Positions 1-7,575 of a stretch of 23,999 nucleotides of DNA are shown here, piece after piece. Numbering within the stretch: position 1 is the first letter of the stretch; the number at the start of each line of letters is the position of its first letter. A program made the position numbers and the translations under genes. The stretch is from CAYTSA01 sp964440345 (lineage in GTDB: Bacteria; Desulfobacterota; Desulfovibrionia; Desulfovibrionales; Desulfovibrionaceae): NCBI GenBank assembly GCA_964440345.1, contig CAYTSA010000059.1, positions 1 through 23,999 of the forward strand, in the 5' to 3' direction. Below the pieces are notes generated by a model that worked only from the letters and a program-made list of their open reading frames with translations, did no database searches and had not been told where the DNA came from.

Positions 1-195
1 GCGATCATAGTCGACGTGCTTCAACGGGCAATCTATTTAGTTTGCCTTAACAGGCGATATTGTCTAAGATCAAAAGAGGTTGAGCAGTGTGACCTTCCCC
101 CCGAATATCAGACCACTTTGCATGAGAGGTTTTACTTGGTAGAAATCGACCGCACTCAAGGTCATTACCACCGAATGGATAAACCAGATCACTAA
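1..195 (+). CDS. 3' end of an unrecognised gene, truncated by the window edge
   Basis: Frame 1 is open from the first base to a TAA at 193-195, giving 64 codons with no start visible. The tail reads plausibly as protein, with LPPEYQTTLHERFYLVEIDR near the end, but I do not recognise the family. It has lower GC than the next gene. There is no long competing frame on the + strand. A reverse-strand reading through the same bases is also open, so coding status rests only on the open frame and residue composition. It ends 61 bases before the HD-GYP gene. Confidence 0.35.
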   Translation, partial: AIIVDVLQRAIYLVCLNRRYCLRSKEVEQCDLPPEYQTTLHERFYLVEIDRTQGHYHRMDKPDH

Positions 196-256
196 TACTG
201 AGTGCAGATGTTTTCGAACACATGAGTCTATTGCTCAGCTCGCCAGTGAGGAGTGC

Positions 257-1078
257 ATGAAAGGATTCGACGAACTCATCGATGTCATCGAGGATGTAGC
301 CCGCGGCGAGTATTCCAACGCCGTGCTGGAGTACACCCGCCCCGAACACCCGGACGAGGTCCAGCGGCTGGCCGAAGCCGTGGGCATGATGATGGTCAAG
401 GTGGAAGCCAGGGAGATGCATCTGACGCAGCTTGTGGAGGAGCTCCAGGAAGCCAACGCCCGCATCAAGGAAAACGCCGCCAAGACCGTCATAGGCATGG
501 CCCGGGCCCTGGGAACCAGGGACGCCTACACCAAGGGCCACGCCGAGCGCGTGGCCGCCTACGCAGAACGCTTGGCCAGACGCATCGGGCTGGACGAGGA
601 AGCCGTCTATTCCATTCACCTGGGCGGCATGCTCCACGACGTGGGCAAGATAGGCTTCAGCGACGCCATTTTCAGCAACACAGACACCAAGCCCAGCGCA
701 GAAATGACCGAGAAGATTCGCCAACACCCCGTTCACGGCGCGTGCATCGTGGCCCCCCTGGACTACCTGGGCGGCGCCCTGGAGGTCGTGCGGTTCCACC
801 ACGAACGCATGGACGGCAAAGGCTATCCTGACGGTCTGGAAGGCGACTCCATCCCCCTGCCTGCACGCATTGTGGCCGTGGCCGACTGCTTTGACGCCAT
901 CACCACCACCCGAAGCTATCAAAAAGCCAAACCTGCGCACGAAGGCTGCGCCACACTGCGCAAGCTGGCGGACTCCGGCGGTCTGGACCCGGCCTTGGTT
1001 GAGCTTTTCATCCAGGATATAGAAGAACGCGGGCTGGAAAATACAGAGCCGCCCAGCTCTCCCCTCGTTTCGGGCTAA
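257..1078 (+). CDS. HD-GYP domain phosphodiesterase, cytoplasmic
   Basis: 273 residues. Residues about 1-55 look like a HAMP-type linker with no membrane segment, residues 56-75 are helical, and an HD-GYP domain follows from about 78 to 225. Visible motifs are GHAER (94-98), the metal-binding HD pair in MLHDVGKIG (127-128), HPVHG (157-161), and the signature HHERMDGKGYP (181-191) followed by RIVAVADCFDA. Proteins of this family hydrolyse cyclic di-GMP or act as response outputs. No receiver or sensor domain is fused, so the input signal is unknown. The ATG at 257 follows GAGGAG at only 3 nt. The frame upstream is open to 143 but has no ATG, GTG or TTG, so 257 is the best start. The product call is firm. 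Cyclic-di-GMP as substrate is family knowledge. Confidence 0.92.
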   Translation: MKGFDELIDVIEDVARGEYSNAVLEYTRPEHPDEVQRLAEAVGMMMVKVEAREMHLTQLVEELQEANARIKENAAKTVIGMARALGTRDAYTKGHAERVAAYAERLARRIGLDEEAVYSIHLGGMLHDVGKIGFSDAIFSNTDTKPSAEMTEKIRQHPVHGACIVAPLDYLGGALEVVRFHHERMDGKGYPDGLEGDSIPLPARIVAVADCFDAITTTRSYQKAKPAHEGCATLRKLADSGGLDPALVELFIQDIEERGLENTEPPSSPLVSG

Positions 1079-1315
1079 GTCAATATACCCGTTCACCCGG
1101 TGCGCCTGCTGGGGTATGCTTGTCCTAGTATCCGCATACTGCGGCAACGTTGTATACATTCTGCAACCGGGAGGTCCCCATGCGGGCCATATGTACTGCT
1201 CATAGTCTGCGCCTTGCTGCTTTCGCACGGCTAGGCTTTTGCCTTAGACGCATTCACGACACATGAATCCATTGACCGGGAATGGAACATCGTCTCGGCG
1301 CCGCCCGAACCGCAA

Positions 1316-1828
1316 TTGCTGTCGGTCACCATTACGCCGGAAAAGACCGCCCTGCTGGTGCTGGATATAGAAGACCATACCTGCAACGAAGAGCAGCGGC
1401 CGCATTGCCTGGCCACGGTTGATTGCATAGTCGGTTTGGCTGAAAAGGCGCGGGCCGCCGGCATGCCTGTGGTGTACAGCCTTACTCCGCGGGGAGAGCC
1501 GGATGCCATTCTTCCGCCTCTCAAGCCGCAACCCGGGGACAGCATTATCCAGTCCAACGTGAACAAGTTCTGGAAAACCGATCTTGAGGACATACTTGTC
1601 AGACATGGGATCACCACTGTCATCATCACCGGAACAGCGGCCCACGGCGCCGTGCTGCACACAGCCACAGCCGCAGGTTCTCGCAAGATGCAGGTAGTGT
1701 TGCCAGTGGACGGCCTCTCCGCTAAAGACTTATATACGGAACAAGCCGCGGCGCAGCTGCTTATCACCGGGCCGGCGACCCGGAGAATACTCGCCGTGAC
1801 CCGGAGCGATATGATAGCTTTTCCCTGA
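1316..1828 (+). CDS. Isochorismatase-like hydrolase, export signal apparently disrupted
   Basis: 170 residues from the first usable start after an in-frame stop, a TTG. The fold is clear: VLDIEDHTC carries the family Asp (D17), NKFWKTDLED carries the family Lys (about K84), and the nucleophile loop reads GTAAHGAVLHTA (106-117). That loop has no cysteine, as in EntB/PhzD-type isochorismatases and unlike nicotinamidases. Upstream in the same frame, positions 1181-1315 encode a hydrophobic stretch (PYVLLIVCALLLSHG), an amber TAG at 1232, then AFALDAFTTHES, which together look like a signal peptide and mature N-terminus. The matching ATG at 1180, 6 nt after GGGAG, is in another frame. The original exported protein therefore seems to carry one frameshift and one nonsense change. 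The catalytic core is intact, and the substrate is unknown. Confidence 0.78.
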   Translation: MLSVTITPEKTALLVLDIEDHTCNEEQRPHCLATVDCIVGLAEKARAAGMPVVYSLTPRGEPDAILPPLKPQPGDSIIQSNVNKFWKTDLEDILVRHGITTVIITGTAAHGAVLHTATAAGSRKMQVVLPVDGLSAKDLYTEQAAAQLLITGPATRRILAVTRSDMIAFP

Positions 1829-1858
1829 GCCTCACCTTTTTTCTGACTCACCTTTTAC

Positions 1859-2635
1859 ATGGATGCGCCCATGATAAGCATCGAAAAAAACGTCACTATT
1901 TGGACCATCACCCTCAACCGGCCGGAACAGCGCAACGCGGTGAACGCCGCCATGTGCCGGGAGTTGCGCCAGGCTTGGGACGATTTCGAGGCCGACGAAA
2001 CCGCGTTGGTCGCGGTGCTGACCGGCGCTGGAGACAAGGCGTTTTGCGCCGGCATGGACCTGAAGGCTTACAGCGCTGGCGAGGGCCCGGAGATTTTCGA
2101 GGGCCCGGGCGGCTTTGCCGGGCTGACCTCCCGCGTCCGGACCAAGCCGGTCATCGCCGCAGTGAACGGCGCGGCCCTGGGCGGCGGATTTGAGCTGGCC
2201 CTGGCCTGCGATCTGGTGGTGGCGGCCCATCACGCAGTTTTCGGCCTGCCGGAGGTGAAAGTGGGGCTTTTTGCCTGCGCAGGCGGAGTGCTGCGGTTGC
2301 CAAAAAGATTGCCGCGCGCCCGGGCCATGGAGATACTGCTCACCGGGGACTCCATCCAGGCACGGGAAGCGCTCTCCTGGGGGCTGGTCAACGCGGTTGT
2401 GCCTGGCGGCCAGCTTCTGGCCGGCGCCATGGCCTACGCCGAAGTCATCTGCGCCAACGCGCCCCTGGCCGTGCGCGAAACCCTGTCCCTGGCCCACGCC
2501 GCAGAAGGCGAAGCAGGCCCCGAGCTGCGCCGGATGAACGACGGCGCCTGGCAACGCATCCTGGCCAGCGAAGACGCGGCCGAGGGGCCCAAGGCTTTTG
2601 CGGAAAAGCGAAAACCGCAATGGAAAGGAAAATGA
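1859..2635 (+). CDS. Enoyl-CoA hydratase/isomerase (crotonase) family protein
   Basis: 258 residues, the usual crotonase length. The oxyanion-hole segment AFCAGMDLKA (61-70) and the second oxyanion loop GAALGGGFELALACD (104-118) are present. Both positions that are catalytic Glu in classical enoyl-CoA hydratase are Glu here: E112 in GGFELA and E132 in LPEVKVGL. This suggests true hydratase chemistry on a trans-2-enoyl-CoA, although many crotonases with the same residues have other substrates. It starts 30 nt after the isochorismatase gene. Neither the ATG at 1859 nor the one at 1871 has a clear ribosome binding site. A 5-bp hairpin at 2650-2663 lies after the stop, without a T tract. No other fatty-acid genes are nearby. 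Confidence 0.9.
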   Translation: MDAPMISIEKNVTIWTITLNRPEQRNAVNAAMCRELRQAWDDFEADETALVAVLTGAGDKAFCAGMDLKAYSAGEGPEIFEGPGGFAGLTSRVRTKPVIAAVNGAALGGGFELALACDLVVAAHHAVFGLPEVKVGLFACAGGVLRLPKRLPRARAMEILLTGDSIQAREALSWGLVNAVVPGGQLLAGAMAYAEVICANAPLAVRETLSLAHAAEGEAGPELRRMNDGAWQRILASEDAAEGPKAFAEKRKPQWKGK

Positions 2636-2731
2636 ACGCGTTTCCCTGGCGGGATATTTCCCGTTGATGAGTTCTGCAAATTCTGGCACAAGGAGCGCCT
2701 TTGCACACATTTAACCTGCCAGGATTACGAC

Positions 2732-3901
2732 ATGTTCATACTCGACGCGCCCTATGTTTCCGACTACCTCAAACAAACTGTAGCTGACTCCCGCCGGCCC
2801 GTGCTGGATACGAATGTTTGCCGCGGTTTTCTCGACGGAGTTGATTGTACGTTGTGCACGCCTGACGAGTTCGCCCGGCTGTGCAAGGAAACCGGCGACT
2901 GCCGCGTATACTCGAACTCGGAAAACGCCATTGACTGGATAGCCGCGCACCTGAGAGGCACAGAGCTTCCTAAAACCATTGAGAACTTCAAGGACAAGGC
3001 GCGATTCCGCGAGCTGCTGCGCGCCCTGCACCCTGATTTCTTTTTCCAAGAAGTAGCGCTGGACTCGCTGGATACTGTAGACGTTACGCAACTGCCCACG
3101 CCCTTCATCATCAAACCGGCGGTGGGCTTTTTCAGCCTGGGCGTGCACCGGGTGGACAGCAACGCGGACTGGCCGCCGGTGAAGGACGCCATCCGCCGCG
3201 AAGCCGCGGAATTCCATCGCCAATACCCGGCCCAGGTGCTCCACGCCGACCGGTTCATCATCGAAGCCTGCATCCCGGGCGAGGAATTCGCTGTGGACGT
3301 GTACTGGGACGAGAACGGCGATCCCGTGGTCTTGAACATCCTGGCCCACCTTTTTGCCTCGGCCAAAGACGTGAGCGACCGGGTGTACTACACCTCGCCG
3401 ACCATTATTGAACGATGGCTGCAACCATTTACCGAGTATCTGGCAAAGATGGGCAAGCGCGCCGGGTTGCGCAACTTCCCGGCCCATGTGGAGCTGCGGA
3501 CGGACGAAGAGGGAAACATTGCGCCTATCGAGGCCAACCCTTTGCGGTTCGCCGGCTGGTGCGTGGCTGACATGGCCCAGCACGCGTACGGTTTCAATCC
3601 CTATCTGTACTACCTGGAAAACAAGCGGCCAGACTGGGAGTCCATCCTTCCCCCGCGGCGGGGAAAGGTCTTCGCTTTGGTGGTGGCGGATATTGCGGGC
3701 CATATAGACCGCAGCAACATCGCAAACATTGATTATGATGCGTTTACTGCGCGTTTTTCCAAGGTGCTGGAGCTGCGTCCCGTGGACTGGAAAAAGTACT
3801 CGGCCTTCGCCTTTCTCTTTGCCGAGGGAAGAGAGGACAACCTGGAGGAATTCAAGGCGATTCTGGGGTCTGACCTGACCGAGTTCATGGTCATGGTGTA
3901 G
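2732..3901 (+). CDS. ATP-grasp domain protein, substrate unknown
   Basis: 389 residues. Residues 1-85 form a pre-ATP-grasp lobe. ATP-grasp features follow: FKDKARFRELL (86-96), the ATP-lysine strand PFIIKPAVGFFSLGV (124-138), the acidic strand FIIEACIPGEEFAVDV (175-190), and the metal-binding block VELRTDEEGNIAPIEANP (253-270). These are the features of carboxylate-amine/thiol ligases of the biotin-carboxylase/D-Ala-D-Ala ligase superfamily, which use ATP to make an acyl phosphate. The C-terminal 110 residues are not recognised. AGGA at 2721-2724 sits 7 nt before the ATG and fixes the start. No adjacent amino-acid or peptide biosynthesis gene suggests a substrate. Confidence 0.82.
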   Translation: MFILDAPYVSDYLKQTVADSRRPVLDTNVCRGFLDGVDCTLCTPDEFARLCKETGDCRVYSNSENAIDWIAAHLRGTELPKTIENFKDKARFRELLRALHPDFFFQEVALDSLDTVDVTQLPTPFIIKPAVGFFSLGVHRVDSNADWPPVKDAIRREAAEFHRQYPAQVLHADRFIIEACIPGEEFAVDVYWDENGDPVVLNILAHLFASAKDVSDRVYYTSPTIIERWLQPFTEYLAKMGKRAGLRNFPAHVELRTDEEGNIAPIEANPLRFAGWCVADMAQHAYGFNPYLYYLENKRPDWESILPPRRGKVFALVVADIAGHIDRSNIANIDYDAFTARFSKVLELRPVDWKKYSAFAFLFAEGREDNLEEFKAILGSDLTEFMVMV

Positions 3902-3963
3902 AGGGGCAAGTCGCTTCTTCTCACGTAACAAGTTATACTAGAAAGTAAACCAAAGGTAAAAAC

Positions 3964-4511
3964 ATGTTCGTCACACGGTTACAACTCACGAATTGGCGCA
4001 ATTTTCCTGAAGTCGATATCCCTCTATAAGATAGAGTCTACCTTGTTGGACCCAATGCTTCAGAAAAGTCTAGCCTCCTTGACGTGTTTCGTTTCCTTCG
4101 AGATATCGCGAAAACCAAAGGAGGCGGTCTGCAAACAGCAGTGGAGGACCGAGGCGGACTCTCCAAAATTCGCTGTCTTTCGGCCCGCAGAAATCCGTAT
4201 GTAGAGATTGAGGCGCATTTGGGTGAACTGAACACAGATACTCCAGATTGGCGCTATATTCTTGGGCTTTCACAAAAGGGCAAACAACAGCCCAACGTCG
4301 AATTTGAAAAAGTCTTCAAAGCCGATACGTGTATTCTTGAGAGGCCGGACAACGATGATCGGAACGACCCAGACCGGTTGAGCCAGACCCACCTGGAACA
4401 AATAAAGCCAATGCTCAATTTCGAGATATCGCCGACTATTTCAGCTCTGTGCTATATTTTCCAAAGGCTGCGCCGCCTGCAGAAAAACTCTCGTTCTTGG
4501 ATTATGTCTGA
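3964..4511 (+). pseudogene. Remnant of an OLD/AbiL-like AAA ATPase
   Basis: Translation from the ATG at 3964 gives MFVTRLQLTNWRNFPEVDI, the usual N-terminus of SMC/RecF-like AAA ATPases of the OLD and Abi groups. It meets a TAA at codon 22 (4027-4029) and continues in frame as GPNASEKSSLLDVFRFLRDI. The Walker A glycine before the Lys is replaced by Glu. Family-like sequence runs to about 4410 (LERPDNDDRNDPDRLSQTHL). It then continues one frame over from 4413 as FRDIADYFSSVLYFPKAAPP and ends at TGA 4509-4511. The product would be about half the family length, so the middle, including Walker B and signature regions, is missing. Lesions seen: nonsense codon, Walker A change, frameshift, internal deletion. 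Its last 8 nt overlap the next ORF, indicating an original operon. Confidence 0.75.
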
Positions 4512-4857
4512 CCCCGCCGCACCCATTTCTATTCACCTTGCTTACGAGGGTGATATAGACGGGGCGGTCCTTCGCAAGCTCCTTGCCTCCAGCCGTCATG
4601 ACTTCATAGTTGGCGGCGTCATAAGCAGACGCGGATATGGTTATTTGCACAAAAAGATTGTAGCCATAAACGGCTCTGCTGCTTACATCCCTTTTTTGGT
4701 GCTCACAGATTTGGACATGCAGGATGCGCCCCCTCCCTCATAAACGAATGGCTGCAGCAGCCTTGCAACCCTCATTTGCTCTTCCGCGTCGCAGTGCGGC
4801 AAGTCGAGTCCTGGTTGCTGGCGGACACCAATGCCATGGCGCACGCTGCGCATAGTC
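4504..4857 (+). pseudogene. Truncated TOPRIM-like partner of the AAA ATPase
   Basis: An ATG at 4504 overlaps the stop of the AAA remnant. The protein begins MSDPAAPISIHLAYEGDIDG and has TOPRIM-like landmarks: a Glu in AYEG and a DxD-type LVLTDLD. A stop appears at 4741-4743, but a one-base shift just before it (about 4735) restores a convincing continuation, INEWLQQPCNPHLLFRVAVR, then QVESWLLADTNAM. This is the part that normally leads into the rest of a DUF4276/RloB-like protein. The gene then simply ends where the convergent mltG gene stops at 4858. So it has one frameshift and a lost C-terminus. ATPase plus TOPRIM pairs of this kind act in anti-phage abortive infection (for example AbiL and PARIS-like systems). 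That assignment is by architecture only. Confidence 0.65.
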
Positions 4858-5970
4858 TCACTTTCTGCGCTGGTACTTGTTCACCGCCCGGTTATGCTCT
4901 TTCAGGGACTTGCTGAAGTAGTGCGCGCCGTCGTTTTTGGAAACAAAGTAGAGGTATGTGTGTTCTTCCGGCTGCAGGACGGCCTGGATGGACGCCAAGC
5001 CGGGCGAGCAAATGGGCCCGGGCGGCAGGCCGGCCCGGGTGTAGGTGTTGTAGGTGTTTGACCGCTCCTCCAGATGGGAACGCTTCAGGTTGCCGTCAAA
5101 TGCGTCGCCCAACCCGTAAATGACCGTGGGGTCGCTCTGCAGCAGCATGCCCCGCTCCAGCCTGTTGGCAAAGACCCCGGCCACCTTGCGCCGCTCTGCG
5201 GCCGCGCCGGTCTCTTTTTCCACTATGGAGGCCAGTATCACTGTGCGCTTGAGCAACTCGTCCGACGGACCATTCTCAGGCCACAGGCCTGCAGTCTGGT
5301 CCCAGAAATGCTGCAGCAGTAGCTCCACTATGTAACGGCCGTCCATGGCCCGTGACTTTTCCAGAAAGTACGTCTCCGGGAAAAGGAAGCCTTCGGCGTT
5401 GGTAAACGGCACATTGTACTTCTGCAACAGCTCCAGGTCTTTGGCCGCCTGCAGCACAGACGCTGCGCTGGCGTAGCCTGCTTTTTCCACGGCCTGGGCA
5501 GTTTCCCGCATGGTCAGCCCCTCGCGCAAAGAGAGCCGGTGCAGCACCTGCGGCCCGGAGACCAGAGCGTCAAGCACTGTGTCCGGGGTCCATCCGGTGT
5601 GCAGCTGAAATTCGCCGGCGCGTATGGACCCCGCGGCTTTGCGGTAGCGGCCCAGCAGGCGAAAATAGTACGGGTTGGCGATCAGGTTCTTTGCGTGCAG
5701 TTGATCGGCCACGTCTGAAAACGGCGTTCCCGGCTCTATGACCACAACGATTTCTTTGCCGGGGTCTTGGGGCGGGGTGGTCAAAAACCCGTACGCTTCA
5801 TAGACGGCATAGCCGACCGCGCCCATGGCTACGATGCCGATAAACGTAATCAGACTGCCAAGCACGCGCAGCAGCTTCTTGCCGGAAGATGACCCTGCGC
5901 GCCCCCGCCGCGTGGCGTCAGCCTGCGGTTCTTGTTGCGGTTGCGCTATTTCTTGCGGTTCTTGGTTCAC
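4858..5970 (-). CDS. mltG: Endolytic murein transglycosylase MltG (YceG-like)
   Basis: 370 residues. A charged cytoplasmic N-terminus rich in Gln, Glu and Arg is followed by one transmembrane helix (about 34-58), a LysM-like region, and the YceG domain from about 75 to the end. The catalytic Glu lies in ILASIVEKETG (E251). Other family blocks are AEGFLFPETY (192-201) and the SDPTVIYG and GLPPGPICSPG segments. MltG cleaves nascent glycan strands at the inner membrane and sets peptidoglycan chain length. The start is a GTG at 5970 that overlaps the ruvX stop by 4 nt (GTGA), so the two are probably translated as a unit. Gene order yqgF-mltG fits a housekeeping locus. Confidence 0.95.
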   Translation of the reverse strand: MNQEPQEIAQPQQEPQADATRRGRAGSSSGKKLLRVLGSLITFIGIVAMGAVGYAVYEAYGFLTTPPQDPGKEIVVVIEPGTPFSDVADQLHAKNLIANPYYFRLLGRYRKAAGSIRAGEFQLHTGWTPDTVLDALVSGPQVLHRLSLREGLTMRETAQAVEKAGYASAASVLQAAKDLELLQKYNVPFTNAEGFLFPETYFLEKSRAMDGRYIVELLLQHFWDQTAGLWPENGPSDELLKRTVILASIVEKETGAAAERRKVAGVFANRLERGMLLQSDPTVIYGLGDAFDGNLKRSHLEERSNTYNTYTRAGLPPGPICSPGLASIQAVLQPEEHTYLYFVSKNDGAHYFSKSLKEHNRAVNKYQRRK

Positions 5971-6389
5971 GGCGTCTCTTTCCCGTGCACGTCCAGATAA
6001 GATTGCAGTATGCGCACAGCGGCTTGCTGGTCCATCTTGCCTTTGCGTTTTTTCGCGCTAATCCCTGCGGCGGCCAAATCCTCGTCAGCAGCCAGGGAGC
6101 TGCACCGCTCGTCCATGAGTTCCACGGGCAGTTCCGTGCGCCTGGCCAGGCTGGCGGCCAGGTTGCGCGCCTGCCGGGTGGATTCGGTTTCATCCCCCTC
6201 CATCCCCAAAGGCAGTCCCACCACCACCGCCTGAATGTTTTCGCTTTCCATTACTGCCAACAGCTCGTCAAACAGGGCCTTGCGAGTGGTTCTGTAAATT
6301 GTTTTGCAAGGAAAGGCCAGTCGGCCGTCAGCGTCGGACACCGCCAACCCCACCCGCTTCACCCCCGGGTCAACGGCAAGAAATTTCAT
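5967..6389 (-). CDS. ruvX: Putative pre-16S rRNA nuclease / RuvX (YqgF)
   Basis: 140 residues, normal for the family. RNase H-like fold motifs are visible: FLAVDPGVKRVGLAVSD at the N-terminus (first catalytic Asp), VVVGLPLGMEGDETESTRQA in the middle, MDERCSSLAADE with an acidic pair, and DQQAAVRILQSYLD near the end. In E. coli the homologue YqgF processes the 5' end of 16S rRNA. The ATG at 6387-6389 is preceded by GGAG at 8-9 nt. A longer open frame exists upstream but runs through the intergenic hairpin repeat and has no homology. The stop overlaps the mltG GTG. Confidence 0.94.
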   Translation of the reverse strand: MKFLAVDPGVKRVGLAVSDADGRLAFPCKTIYRTTRKALFDELLAVMESENIQAVVVGLPLGMEGDETESTRQARNLAASLARRTELPVELMDERCSSLAADEDLAAAGISAKKRKGKMDQQAAVRILQSYLDVHGKETP

Positions 6390-6473
6390 AGGCAACACTC
6401 CGTGCTCATTGCTAGGGTCTCTAAACAACTTTCGTTGCGAGTTTGACGCATAATTGCAGCAGGCAAGGCTGAA

Positions 6474-6525
6474 GCGAAAAATGGCTTGCAGGCGTAGCAG
6501 CGCTACGTCAAAAGTCATTTTTTGC
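6474..6525. repeat. Long imperfect hairpin, REP-like dispersed element candidate
   Basis: This lies in the divergent intergenic region between ruvX and the DHH gene. An outer stem pairs 6474-6487 with 6512-6525 (14 bp, two G-T pairs). A small internal loop follows, then an inner stem pairs 6491-6498 with 6502-6509 (8 bp) around the loop AGC. It is upstream of both flanking genes, so it cannot be an intrinsic terminator for either. The shape suggests a REP/MITE-like interspersed repeat. Dispersal in the genome cannot be seen from one copy. The rest of 6390-6658 holds the two 5' leaders and nothing else I can assign. Confidence 0.55.
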
Positions 6526-6658
6526 TGAAAACGCAGCATGATGCTATTATTACAAAACGCAGCAGACAGGTATTCAGAGATAGGCCCTAATTGCCTTATC
6601 CAAAAAATTACCTTAATACTTGCCTCTATGTATGACAACACCCACACGGGGGGAAAGA

Positions 6659-7570
6659 ATGCGACTACTCACCAGGGCTGACTTTGACGGGCTGGCATGC
6701 GGCGTTCTGCTCAAGGATATGGGCCTGATGGACAACTGGCTGTACGTGCACCCCAAAGACGTGCAGGACAGCAAATACCCTGGCCTGCCGGACGACATCG
6801 TCGCCAACGTGCCGTACATCCCCGGCTGCGGCTATTGGTTCGACCACCACTCCAGCGAAGAAGAGCGGCTGCACAGAGACTTTGACTTCAAGGGCGCATC
6901 AGAGCCGGAAAAGAGCGCCGCCCGGGTCATCTGGAAATATTTCGGCGGCCGCGAACGCTTTGGCGACAAGTTCGACGTGATGCTGCACTATGTGGACAAA
7001 GTGGACTCCGGCGACATCACCATTGAAGAGGTGGAGGACCCCCAAGGCTGGGTTCTTCTGGGCTTCATGATGGACCCCCGCACCGGCCTGGGCCGCTACC
7101 GGCATTTTCGCATCAGCAACTACCAGCTCATGGAAGAACTTATCGAATACTGCCGGACCATGTCTGCAGAGGACATTCTAGAGCTGCCGGATGTCAAGGA
7201 GCGGGTGGAACTCTATTTCACCCAGGAAAAACTCTACCGGAAAATGATCAAGGACAAGGCCCGCATACACGGGAACGTGCTGGTGCTGGACTTGCGCGAC
7301 CAGGAAGAAATCTATCCGGGCAACCGCTTCACCATGTACGCCATGTATCCCAAGACCAACGTCTCCATCCAGGTCATGTGGGGCAAGCAGCGGCTGAACA
7401 CTGTCTTCTCCGTGGGCAAGTCCATCTTTAACAGAACCAACAAGACGGATATCGGATCCTTAATGCTGCAACACAGCGGCGGCGGCCACAAGCAGGTGGG
7501 CACCTGCCAGGTGCCGCACGACAAGTCTGACCAGGTGCTCCAGCAGCTGATCGATACGCTGCGCGAGTAA
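6659..7570 (+). CDS. DHH/DHHA1 family phosphoesterase
   Basis: 303 residues. The first DHH motif reads RADFDGLACGVLL (6-18) and the family DHH triad is in WFDHHSSEE (60-68). A Ser-rich GGGHKQVGTCQV block (274-285) is the DHHA1 substrate-binding motif. Family members hydrolyse pyrophosphate, nanoRNAs, cyclic-di-AMP-derived pApA or linear phosphoanhydrides. Which applies here cannot be told from sequence. The start at 6659 (MRLLTRAD) is chosen because a G-rich Shine-Dalgarno-like tract (6648-6653) precedes it and the family N-terminus begins there. An in-frame ATG at 6620 would add 13 residues with no homology. It converges on the ABC ATPase gene with only 5 nt between stops and no terminator. 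Confidence 0.88.
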   Translation: MRLLTRADFDGLACGVLLKDMGLMDNWLYVHPKDVQDSKYPGLPDDIVANVPYIPGCGYWFDHHSSEEERLHRDFDFKGASEPEKSAARVIWKYFGGRERFGDKFDVMLHYVDKVDSGDITIEEVEDPQGWVLLGFMMDPRTGLGRYRHFRISNYQLMEELIEYCRTMSAEDILELPDVKERVELYFTQEKLYRKMIKDKARIHGNVLVLDLRDQEEIYPGNRFTMYAMYPKTNVSIQVMWGKQRLNTVFSVGKSIFNRTNKTDIGSLMLQHSGGGHKQVGTCQVPHDKSDQVLQQLIDTLRE

Positions 7571-7575
7571 TCTGT

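Noticed and set aside
47..1228. 393-codon open frame on the minus strand
   Set aside because: It lies opposite the HD-GYP gene, whose motifs are unmistakable. The product is Gly/His/Val-rich without motifs, as expected from antisense of GC-rich codons.
1232..1234. Pyrrolysine at the amber codon of the isochorismatase gene
   Set aside because: The gene also lacks an in-frame start because of a frameshift, so decay is simpler. No pyl genes are seen.
2650..2663. Terminator after the crotonase gene
   Set aside because: Stem of only 5 bp without a T tract.
2711..3931. 406-codon open frame on the minus strand
   Set aside because: Antisense shadow of the ATP-grasp gene, with no motifs and no ribosome site.
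4027..4029. Stop codon readthrough or recoding in the AAA ATPase
   Set aside because: The same gene has a changed Walker A, a frameshift and a missing centre, so it is a pseudogene.
6390..6647. N-terminal extension of RuvX
   Set aside because: The extension translates the hairpin repeat. The ATG at 6389 has a ribosome site and the family N-terminus.
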